Source: Spirochaetota bacterium (GTDB taxonomy: Bacteria > Spirochaetota > Spirochaetia > Treponematales > Rectinemataceae). Taken from it: a DNA stretch of 8,359 bases. Shown piece by piece: positions 1 to 6,189 of this stretch. Numbering within the stretch: the stretch's first letter is position 1; each line of letters begins with the position of its first letter. The translations under genes and the position numbers were made by a program. Where the stretch lies: positions 1 through 8,359 of the forward strand of contig JAEZSM010000217.1 of the NCBI GenBank assembly GCA_023421875.1, read 5' to 3'. Below the pieces are notes generated by a model. That model had not been told where the DNA came from, did no database searches, and saw only the letters and a program-made list of their open reading frames with translations.

Positions 1-578
1 ATGTTTGGTACGCCCACGGCATTTTCTTCAACGATCAGGAGCTGGATCTGCTGGCCAGTACAGGGACGGGCGTTTCTCACTGCCCTTCGTCCAACATGAG
101 GCTCGGCTCGGGCATCTGCCGGGTAAGAGAAATGCTGGATCGGGGCGTTAAGCTTAGCCTGGCGGTGGACGGTTCGGCATCCAACGACTCCTCCGACATG
201 CTGGGCGAAGCGCGGCAGGCCCTGCTTTTGCAGCGTATCCGCTACGGCGCGGCGGGCATCTCAGCCCGTGAAGTCCTGGGCATCGCAACCCAGGGCGGGG
301 CTTCCATGCTCGGATTCGAGGAAGCCGGATGGATAGCGCCGGGAGCACTGGCCGACCTGGCCCTCTTCGATGTGATGAAACTCGAGTACGCCGGAGCTCA
401 GTCCGACCCGGTGGCGGCTCTCATCTTCGCGGGCTGCGACCATAGGGTCGATCATCTTATAGTCAACGGAGCGCTGGTAGTGCGCTCGGGCCGACTCGCG
501 TCGACCGACGAGGAAGAGATCAGGGTCAATGCGGAAAAGGCCGCCCAGAGGCTCTACGCCAAGGCGGGGATACTCTAG
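1..578 (+). CDS. Amidohydrolase-superfamily aminohydrolase, likely 8-oxoguanine deaminase (5' partial)
   Basis: The C-terminal 191 residues of a cytosolic metal-dependent deaminase, read from codon 3-5; the start lies outside the window. The ATG at 96 is internal, because the frame is open and conserved upstream of it. Visible motifs are WYAHG (His at 15-17, the expected beta-6 metal/catalytic histidine), HCPSSNMRLGSGI (His at 78-80) and VDGSASND (Asp at 168-170, the beta-8 metal/catalytic aspartate), then the C-terminal beta-sandwich ending in LIVNGALVV. From memory, the HCPSSNMRL...DGSASND pattern is characteristic of 8-oxoguanine deaminase (8-oxoguanine to urate plus ammonia) and its atrazine-pathway relatives. 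Family members are about 440-450 aa, so over half is missing. The next gene begins 56 nt downstream, in the place where E. coli has ssnA before ygfM-xdhD, yet the motifs differ from E. coli SsnA. Guanine or another aminopurine/pterin remains possible as substrate. The family is secure; the exact substrate is not. Confidence 0.85.
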   Translation, partial: VWYAHGIFFNDQELDLLASTGTGVSHCPSSNMRLGSGICRVREMLDRGVKLSLAVDGSASNDSSDMLGEARQALLLQRIRYGAAGISAREVLGIATQGGASMLGFEEAGWIAPGALADLALFDVMKLEYAGAQSDPVAALIFAGCDHRVDHLIVNGALVVRSGRLASTDEEEIRVNAEKAAQRLYAKAGIL

Positions 579-634
579 GGGGCGTTTCGCTGCCGTCGAG
601 GAGCGGGCTTACTGTCAAAATCAAGGAAGGTACC

Positions 635-1450
635 ATGGTAGAAGCGTATTTTAGACCCGAGACATTGGAAGAAGCCCTAGCGCTTCTCGGGCGTGAAAAA
701 GACGCCCGGCTCCTGGCAGGGGGAAGCTATCTTTTGAGTCCCCAGTTCAGAACTACGGTAATGTCGGCGATCGCCATATCTAGCCTTCTGCCCCACAGCA
801 TCGAGCGCACTGCCGGCAAGGTTATTATTGGCGCTGGGCTTTGCTTTCAGGATCTGGCGGACTCCGGCCTTGTACCGGAAGCCTTAAAGCGGGCCGCCCT
901 GGGCATGGCCAACCGGAACGTGAGAAACCGAGCCACCGTGGGAGGTAATATCGGCGCCGATCGTTCCTGCTCCAGCCTTTTGCCTTTTTTTTATGCCGCC
1001 GATGCGGTCTATCACGTGGCAAGGGTCGGCGCGGTTCGGTCCGGGACTGACCCCGTTCCGGCGGAGCGTTGGAGAGACAAGCCCTCAGGCATTATCACGG
1101 CGGTGGAATTCGCCCTGCCGCAAGGGCGGGGCTTCGCCTACGGCAAGTACTCGCGAACATCCTGCGACCTGGCCCTCATCGGCTGCACGGTCAGGGCTGA
1201 CCTGCAAGCCGGCAGGTTGGACAATCTGCGGATAGCCCTGGGAGGGCTTGCTCCCCATGTGCAGCGATTTCCAGGGTTGGAAGCCTCGCTGGAGGGCAAA
1301 ACAGTCCCGCCCAGGGCTGAACTCGAAGAGATGGCCATGGCTTTCTTCGCGCCCATCGACGATCTGCGGGGCAGCGCTGCATTCAAGCGGCGCCGCGCCG
1401 CTGTGCTCATCGCCGACCTGATCGGCGCCCTCAAGGAGCAGCGCCCATGA
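635..1450 (+). CDS. ygfM: FAD-binding subunit of a xanthine dehydrogenase-type molybdenum hydroxylase (YgfM-like)
   Basis: A 271-aa subunit that would pass electrons from the iron-sulfur clusters to FAD in a three-cofactor purine hydroxylase. It opens with the family's FRPETLEEAL segment. It carries the FAD-contact loop LAGGSYLL (residues 27-34), where Ser replaces the commoner Thr, and the second FAD motif RNRATVGGNIGAD (97-109). It ends in the CODH-flavoprotein C-terminal domain with DLRGSAAFKRR. The AGGS loop and the DLRGS..KR ending resemble E. coli YgfM (about 259 aa) more than XdhB. An AAGGAAGG ribosome site at about 624-631 fixes the ATG at 635. Its stop overlaps the start of the Mo subunit (ATGA, 1447-1450), which implies translational coupling and matched amounts. 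YgfM-type proteins have been called probable selenate reductase FAD subunits; purine dehydrogenase fits this setting better. An 8-T run at 985-992 encodes Phe-Phe-Tyr. Confidence 0.9.
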   Translation: MVEAYFRPETLEEALALLGREKDARLLAGGSYLLSPQFRTTVMSAIAISSLLPHSIERTAGKVIIGAGLCFQDLADSGLVPEALKRAALGMANRNVRNRATVGGNIGADRSCSSLLPFFYAADAVYHVARVGAVRSGTDPVPAERWRDKPSGIITAVEFALPQGRGFAYGKYSRTSCDLALIGCTVRADLQAGRLDNLRIALGGLAPHVQRFPGLEASLEGKTVPPRAELEEMAMAFFAPIDDLRGSAAFKRRRAAVLIADLIGALKEQRP

Positions 1451-4314
1451 CAGTAACATTCACACTCAATGACAAACCCCAGGCCTTAGAATGCCCTCCC
1501 GGCGAGAGTCTCAAGGCTGCCCTCGGCCGCGCAGGCCTGATTTCACTGCGACAGGGCTGCGACGGCGAGGGTTCCTGCGGGCTCTGCGCTGTCCTGTTGG
1601 ACGGCCGCCTGGTCAATTCCTGCATGATCCTGGCCGTCGAAGCCCAGGGAAGAAAAATAGTCAGTATCGAATACTACAACAAGGATCCGGTTTTAAGGAC
1701 CATACAGCGAGCCCTGATCGACGCCGCCTGTGTACAGTGCGGCTACTGCACGCCTGCGGTGGCGCTGGCTGTTCGGGAGCTCTTGGAACGCTCGGCCGAG
1801 CCCACGAAGGCCCAGATTGCCGACGCCCTCTCGGGCACCCTCTGCCGCTGCACGGGTTACAAGCAGTTCTTCGAAGCAGTCCACCTGGCCGCGGCCAGGC
1901 TCGCCGATCCCGGCTACAAGGCGCCGCCCAGTGAGGAATTCAGGCCCGATCTGCGCCATGTGGGCAAGGACAGGGAAAAAGTGGACGCCGAGATGCTCGT
2001 CCGGGGCGAGCGCGCCTTCGTGGAAGACAGGCTGACAAAGGATACATGCTGGCTCAAGGTCCTGGGCAGCCCCATTGCCCACGGCTGGATCAAGTCCATC
2101 GACACAACGGAAGCCGAGGCTATGCCCGGCGTGGTAGCCGTCGTCAGTCACATAAACACCCCGCGGACGCTCTACACAAGCGCCGGCCAAGGCTTCCCCG
2201 AACCCTCGCCCTACGATCAGCCCATGTTCCCCCGCAAGCTGCGGCATGTCGGGGACAGGGTGGCAGCTGTGCTGGCCGAAAGCCCAACAGTAGCCGAAGA
2301 AGCGCTCAAAAAAATCAGGGTTGAATACGAGACCCTGGAGCCAGTGCTTTCCATCGCCCAGGCAAGGGCCGAGGGCGCCCCGGTGCTGCACTCCGGCGAT
2401 ATTTCCTATGCCTCCGGCGAGAAGCCCGAAGGCATTTCGGTGAAAGGCGACAGCAGGGACGACGGGATCCTCTACCAGTTCAGCCTTCATGCAGACCCCC
2501 ACCGCAACCTTGCGGCCTCGGCATCTGGAGGCATTGGCGACATTGAAAAAGGTCTCGCCGAGGCCGACCTGGTCCTGGAGCGAAGCTACAAGGCCAACAG
2601 GGTTCAGTGCACGCCCATGGAGCCCCACGTCGTGCTGGCCAAGGTAGAATCGGGACGCCTGGTTCTTCACGCCTCTACCCAGGTGCCCTGGCACGTGCGG
2701 CGCATTGTCGCCCGGGCGGTGGGCATTTCTGAAAACAAGATCAGGGTTATCAAGGAGCGGGTGGGCGGCGGCTTCGGGGCCAAGCAGGACCTGGTCGTAG
2801 AGGATCTAGCGGGCTATCTGGCCTGGACCACTCGCAGGGCGGTCTATTACCGCCTTTCCAGGGAAGAGGAGTTCATCGCCAGCCGCACCAGGCATTCCAT
2901 GGAGATCAAGGTGACCCTGGGCGCAAAAAAGGACGGCAGGCTCACAGCCATAAAGATGGACCTGGATGCCGACACTGGCCCCTACGGTCAGCACTGCCTC
3001 ACCGTGCCGATGAACGCCATTTCCAAGAGCCTGCCCCTTCTGGTCTGCGAAAACGCTGGCTTCCAGGTACGTTCCTGGTACACTAATCTCTCCCCTGCGG
3101 GGGCCTACCAGGGTTATGGGGCTCCCCAGGGCTCCTTCGCACTCCAGACAGCCCTGGCCGAATTGGCCGCCGAGTTAGGCATGAACCAGTTGGAGCTCAT
3201 CGAAAAAAACCGGGTGGATTCGGGCACGACTATAGAAATTCTTAAAAGTCTGGGCGAAGGAAGAGAAGGAGCCCCCGTCACCCTGGGGCGCTGCGGCCTT
3301 AAGGAAATGATAGCCCGGGGCAGGAAAAACTTTGGCTGGGATTCTCCCAAACCCGATGCACCTGAATCGGACTGGCAGATAGGGCGTGGAGCGGTGATTA
3401 TCCAGCAGGGCTCGGGCCTCCCAGGCCTGGACGCCGCCAACGCCGAGCTGCGCCTTCTCTCCGACGGGACCCTTCTTATGCTCTCCGGCGGCGCCGACCT
3501 GGGTACGGGCCTGGACACGGTGACAGCCAAGACCGCGGCCGAAACCCTGGGCCTGGACCTGGCCGACGTGAGCGTCGTATCCGGCGACACCGACATCACT
3601 CCCTTCGATAAGGGCGCCTACGCATCATCGGGAACTTTTTTCTCCGGCGGAGCCGCCCTGCGGGCAGCCGAAGACCTACGGCGCAAGATTTTCGAAGCCG
3701 CCGCTTTAATGCTGGACGAGAAGCCGGAAGATCTGAGGATCGAATACAAGGGCATGGTCGTGGGTAAGAAAGGCAGGATTAGCCTGGCGGAGATTGGGCA
3801 AAAATCGGTGCAGGGCGAGGGGCATTCGGAGCTCACGGGCTTTGGGGGCTTTAAAACCGAGCATGCAGCCTTCCCCTACGGCGCTCACTTTGTTCAGGTG
3901 GCGGTTAACAAACGCACAGGCGAAGTGAAGGTTCAGCGCTACCACGCCTACCAGGACTGCGGCACTCCCATCAATCCTGCCCTGGCCAAGGGCCAGATCT
4001 ACGGCGCCGTGCTCAAGTCCATCGGTCATTCCCTCTACGAGGAAATGCTCTACGATAAGGAAGGCAACTGCCTCAATCCCCGTTTCCTGGACTACAAGAT
4101 TCCCATGGCCACAGAGATGCCCGAGGATCTCTATGTCGAGCTCATGCCCGTGGAGGATGAGGTGGGGCCTTTTGGCGCCAAGAGTGTCTCCGAAATTTCC
4201 ATGAACGGGGCAGCTCCGGCCATAGCTATAGCCATTCACGACGCCCTGGGCGTGTGGATGCGGGAATGGCCTTTTACGCCAGAGCGGCTATTGCGGTCAT
4301 TGGGCCGTTTTTAA
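1447..4314 (+). CDS. xdhD: Purine hydroxylase, fused [2Fe-2S] and molybdenum-cofactor subunit (XdhD-like)
   Basis: A 955-aa protein, nearly the same length as E. coli XdhD (956). Residues 1 to about 160 are a two-cluster iron-sulfur module: Cys38/44/47/59 form the plant-ferredoxin-type cluster and Cys98/101/133/135 the second, in QCGYC and LCRCTGY. A hammerhead domain follows (about 178-310). The Mo-cofactor domain then runs to the C-terminus, with MEPH, the cofactor loop GGGFGAKQ (440-447), AYQGYGAPQG (553-562) and Glu916 in KSVSE, at the place of the catalytic glutamate. A family insert near residues 330-375 (HRNLAASASGGIGD) and the ending REWPFTPE are shared with XdhD as I recall it. XdhD belongs to a group proposed to be selenium-dependent Mo hydroxylases; whether this one carries selenium cannot be read from sequence. 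The ATG overlaps the FAD gene's stop. Likely reaction: hydroxylation or reduction of a purine such as xanthine, hypoxanthine or urate. The family is secure; substrate and direction are inference. Confidence 0.93.
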   Translation: MTVTFTLNDKPQALECPPGESLKAALGRAGLISLRQGCDGEGSCGLCAVLLDGRLVNSCMILAVEAQGRKIVSIEYYNKDPVLRTIQRALIDAACVQCGYCTPAVALAVRELLERSAEPTKAQIADALSGTLCRCTGYKQFFEAVHLAAARLADPGYKAPPSEEFRPDLRHVGKDREKVDAEMLVRGERAFVEDRLTKDTCWLKVLGSPIAHGWIKSIDTTEAEAMPGVVAVVSHINTPRTLYTSAGQGFPEPSPYDQPMFPRKLRHVGDRVAAVLAESPTVAEEALKKIRVEYETLEPVLSIAQARAEGAPVLHSGDISYASGEKPEGISVKGDSRDDGILYQFSLHADPHRNLAASASGGIGDIEKGLAEADLVLERSYKANRVQCTPMEPHVVLAKVESGRLVLHASTQVPWHVRRIVARAVGISENKIRVIKERVGGGFGAKQDLVVEDLAGYLAWTTRRAVYYRLSREEEFIASRTRHSMEIKVTLGAKKDGRLTAIKMDLDADTGPYGQHCLTVPMNAISKSLPLLVCENAGFQVRSWYTNLSPAGAYQGYGAPQGSFALQTALAELAAELGMNQLELIEKNRVDSGTTIEILKSLGEGREGAPVTLGRCGLKEMIARGRKNFGWDSPKPDAPESDWQIGRGAVIIQQGSGLPGLDAANAELRLLSDGTLLMLSGGADLGTGLDTVTAKTAAETLGLDLADVSVVSGDTDITPFDKGAYASSGTFFSGGAALRAAEDLRRKIFEAAALMLDEKPEDLRIEYKGMVVGKKGRISLAEIGQKSVQGEGHSELTGFGGFKTEHAAFPYGAHFVQVAVNKRTGEVKVQRYHAYQDCGTPINPALAKGQIYGAVLKSIGHSLYEEMLYDKEGNCLNPRFLDYKIPMATEMPEDLYVELMPVEDEVGPFGAKSVSEISMNGAAPAIAIAIHDALGVWMREWPFTPERLLRSLGRF

Positions 4315-4400
4315 AGAAGCATCCGGCTCGTAAACCGATGCCTTGCTTCTGCGAGGGGCCTTGCACCACCGTTTTTCCTTGACCTGGTGGAAAGCATCGG
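4315..4400 (+). other. Two inverted repeats after xdhD, structure of unknown role
   Basis: AGAAGCA (4315-4321) can pair with TGCTTCT (4344-4350). CCGATGC (4335-4341), which lies in that loop, can pair with GCATCGG (4394-4400), enclosing a small CCACC/GGTGG hairpin (4366-4370 with 4386-4390). The two 7-bp stems interleave, so they would form a pseudoknot or exclude each other. There is no U-run directly after either stem, so neither is a convincing intrinsic terminator. The stems are seen directly; any function is speculative and short repeats can arise by chance. Confidence 0.3.
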
Positions 4401-4407
4401 GTAAAGT
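4379..4407 (+). promoter_or_regulatory. Candidate sigma-70-type promoter for the TRAP genes
   Basis: TTGACC (4379-4384, five of six matches to TTGACA) is followed by exactly 17 nt and then TAAAGT (4402-4407, four of six to TATAAT). Transcription would start near 4413-4415, about 65 nt before the dctP start codon and about 10 nt before the strong stem-loop at 4424. This fits a separate or additional promoter for dctPQM-ygeW within the larger cluster. The -35 box overlaps the loop and arm of the CCACC/GGTGG hairpin. Consensus matches of this quality can occur by chance. Confidence 0.5.
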
Positions 4408-4423
4408 TCCTTTTTACGGGAAA

Positions 4424-4459
4424 ATCCGGTATTCCAGGCCATTACCTGGAGTGCCGGAT
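4424..4459 (+). promoter_or_regulatory. 15-bp stem-loop in the dctP leader, just 5' of the ribosome-binding site
   Basis: ATCCGGTATTCCAGG (4424-4438), loop CCATTA, then CCTGGAGTGCCGGAT (4445-4459). Every position pairs in RNA, with two G-U wobbles. It ends 8 nt before AAGGAGG (4468-4474), the ribosome site that sets the GTG start of dctP 5 nt later. On the + strand it is followed by an A-run, not a U-run, so it is not a rho-independent terminator for xdhD. If the nearby promoter is real, the hairpin lies almost at the mRNA 5' end, where such stems are known to block decay. A protein operator is the alternative reading. Confidence 0.7.
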
Positions 4460-4479
4460 GAAAAAACAAGGAGGCAACT

Positions 4480-5514
4480 GTGAAAAAACGTGTATTCGCC
4501 ATCATGCTGGCCCTCGCGCTGCTGCTGCCCGGCGCAGTCTTTGGCCAGACCGTTCTCAAACTCGCCCACCTGAATGCCCAGCAGCCCTTCGACGTAGCCT
4601 CGGCGGCCATGGCCGCGGTGTTCAAGAGCGAAGTGGACGCTAATTCCAACGGCCAGATCAAGGTAGAGATCTATCCCAACGGCGTCCTGGGCAAGGAAGC
4701 CGAGACCATGGTCCAGGTCAAGAGCGGCGTAGTCCAATCCTACATCTCCTCCTCGGGCGGCATGGCCCAGTTCTACCCCCTCATCGATGTCACTAACATG
4801 CCCTTCGCCTTTTCCAGCTATAACGTAGGATACAAGGTCTACGACGGAAAGTTCGGCCAGGAACTCGCGGCGGACATCGAAAAGAAAGCAGGGTTCAAGG
4901 TCCTGGGATTCGGCGAGTCCGGTGGCTTCTTCGCCATAACCAACTCCGAGCGCCCCATTAAATCCCCGGCTGACATGAAGGGCATCAAGCTCCGCACGAT
5001 GGCCCTTCCCCTCCACCAGGCCATTGTCAAAGCCCTGGGCGCCTCACCCACCACCGTTGCCTGGGCAGAGGTTTACACCAGCCTCCAGACTGGCGTCGTG
5101 GACGGCCAGATGAATCCCATCTCCATCATCGCCATGGCAAAATTCCAGGAAGTCCAGAAATACATCACCCTTACCAACCATCTCTACGCGCCTTACGTGT
5201 GGGTAGTGAATCCCAAATTCTACTCCGGACTTTCGGAGGACCTCAAAAAAGTGGTCGACGACGCAGCCAGGACCGCCATTCTCGCAGGCCGCGGTCTTTC
5301 GCGAATCATCGACGCTTCCGACAAGGGACTTCCCATTCTGGCGGAAAAGATGCAGGTCTATGTTCCCACCAGGGCTGAGATGGTCCAGTTCCGCGATGCC
5401 GCTATCCCCGCAGCCAGGGAGTTCATGAGCGCACAATACAAGAAAGAGGGCGAAGCCTGGGTGGATAAATTCTTCGCCGCCATCACCGAGGCCGAAAAAG
5501 AACTAGGGTATTGA
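4480..5514 (+). CDS. dctP: TRAP transporter substrate-binding protein, DctP family
   Basis: A 344-aa secreted or periplasmic binding protein that captures the substrate for the DctQM membrane unit downstream. The GTG start is chosen because AAGGAGG lies 5 nt upstream and the translation opens with a clear signal peptide: KKR, a hydrophobic core (residues 5-16), then PGAVFG with probable cleavage after Gly22. The ATG at 4458 is out of frame and inside the hairpin. The mature part shows the DctP fold landmarks: GGFFAITNSERPIKSPADMKG leading to KLRTM with Arg172, the arginine that clamps a substrate carboxylate in characterised DctP proteins; WAEVYTSLQTGVVDGQ (about 195-210); and the YAPYVWVVNP strand. 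Ligands are usually organic acids. Because of its neighbours, a purine-derived anion (urate or a ureido acid) is the inferred substrate, but dicarboxylates or sugar acids cannot be excluded. It has its own candidate promoter and strong hairpins on both sides, consistent with higher expression than the membrane subunits. Confidence 0.92.
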   Translation: MKKRVFAIMLALALLLPGAVFGQTVLKLAHLNAQQPFDVASAAMAAVFKSEVDANSNGQIKVEIYPNGVLGKEAETMVQVKSGVVQSYISSSGGMAQFYPLIDVTNMPFAFSSYNVGYKVYDGKFGQELAADIEKKAGFKVLGFGESGGFFAITNSERPIKSPADMKGIKLRTMALPLHQAIVKALGASPTTVAWAEVYTSLQTGVVDGQMNPISIIAMAKFQEVQKYITLTNHLYAPYVWVVNPKFYSGLSEDLKKVVDDAARTAILAGRGLSRIIDASDKGLPILAEKMQVYVPTRAEMVQFRDAAIPAAREFMSAQYKKEGEAWVDKFFAAITEAEKELGY

Positions 5515-5523
5515 TCGTTATCT

Positions 5524-5560
5524 CGAATCCCGGAGGACCTTAAAGGAACCTGCGGATTCG
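5524..5560 (+). other. Hairpin after dctP
   Basis: CGAATCC (5524-5530) pairs perfectly with GGATTCG (5554-5560), starting 10 nt after the dctP stop. The 23-nt loop may pair weakly inside (AGG with CCT). There is no U-run after it. Together with the larger hairpin at 5581 it may shield the 3' end of dctP mRNA, but the stem is short and the role is inferred. Confidence 0.45.
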
Positions 5561-5580
5561 CATCGCTACATCGATACTCC

Positions 5581-5620
5581 GAGGGGAGCGGGCGACGAAT
5601 TCCCGCCTCCCGCGCCCCTC
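5581..5620 (+). other. GC-rich stem-loop between dctP and dctQ
   Basis: GAGGGG (5581-5586) pairs with CCCCTC (5615-5620). After one A/G mismatch, GCGGG (5588-5592) pairs with CCCGC at 5609-5613; an alternative CCCGC at 5602-5606 would give a shorter loop. It ends 16 nt before the dctQ ribosome site AGGAG (5637-5641). The lack of a U-tract argues against full termination. A processing or decay-blocking hairpin giving more binding protein than membrane subunits is the likely role, as known for other binding-protein transport operons. Confidence 0.6.
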
Positions 5621-5646
5621 GCCTTCTATGATCCCCAGGAGTCCGC

Positions 5647-6180
5647 ATGACAGCAAGCAAAAAAACCTTCCCCGCCGAAAAGATCTCCAGAGACATTGAC
5701 CGGATAGTGGGCATCATCTGCGCCCTGTTCATAGGGGTCATGACGTTCATCGTCTTTTTAGGGGTGATTTTTCGCTATGTTTTCGCCTCGCCCTTGAACT
5801 GGGTGGAGGAAGTGTCCCGATACCTCATGATATGGGGCGCCTCGCTGGCGATCAGCCTGGGAGTGAGCGCCGGCGAGCACGTGGGGCTGACCGTCATACT
5901 CGATTCCATAAAAAAGGTCTCTGCCAGAAAGGCTATGACTATAGTTATCAACAGCTTTGTTTTCGCCCTTCTTCTGTTCATGTTCGCTATCTCCATACCG
6001 GCCACCATAGAGTCGAGAATGCAGATTACCCAAGCCTTGGGCATTTCCATGGTCCTTCCCAAACTGGCGGTACCTGTCGCTATGGGTTTTTCAGCATTGC
6101 AAGTAATCTTGGTCTCTTTGAGAATTCTCTCAAGCCCCGACGGAAGACTCGGCGAGGGCGTCGGCTACCTGGATATCTAG
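5647..6180 (+). CDS. dctQ: TRAP transporter small membrane subunit, DctQ family
   Basis: A 177-aa inner-membrane protein with four hydrophobic segments at about residues 20-42, 56-74, 97-118 and 135-158, the usual DctQ topology and length. The hallmark RYVFASPLNWVEEVSRY (43-59) after the first helix matches the family pattern R-Y-x-x-x-x-P-x-x-W-x-x-E-x-x-R. A charged KKVSARK loop (89-95) follows the second helix. DctQ pairs with DctM to form the sodium-driven permease that receives substrate from DctP. The ATG at 5647 is set by AGGAG 5 nt upstream. The gene follows a structured 132-nt gap after dctP and ends 9 nt before dctM, so the two membrane subunits are co-translated. DctQ sequences are too divergent to reveal the substrate. 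Confidence 0.92.
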   Translation: MTASKKTFPAEKISRDIDRIVGIICALFIGVMTFIVFLGVIFRYVFASPLNWVEEVSRYLMIWGASLAISLGVSAGEHVGLTVILDSIKKVSARKAMTIVINSFVFALLLFMFAISIPATIESRMQITQALGISMVLPKLAVPVAMGFSALQVILVSLRILSSPDGRLGEGVGYLDI

Positions 6181-6189
6181 GGGGCAGCC

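Noticed and set aside
96..98. ATG as start of the first gene
   Set aside because: The same frame is open back to position 3 and encodes conserved active-site sequence (WYAHG, HCPSS) before it, so the gene starts outside the window.
1..111. Short frame from the ATG at position 1
   Set aside because: It reaches a stop after about 36 codons, in a different frame from the deaminase, with no supporting motif.
1693..2694. 333-codon open frame on the - strand inside xdhD
   Set aside because: It is fully antisense to conserved XdhD sequence with no recognisable domain, a typical shadow frame.
4424..4466. Stem-loop as a rho-independent terminator of xdhD
   Set aside because: The stem is followed by an A-run on the + strand. 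On the - strand only four U follow and no - strand gene is present.
4458..4643. ATG-started 61-codon frame overlapping the dctP start
   Set aside because: Its start lies within the stem-loop, it has no ribosome site, and the dctP frame from the GTG at 4480 has both a strong site and a signal peptide.
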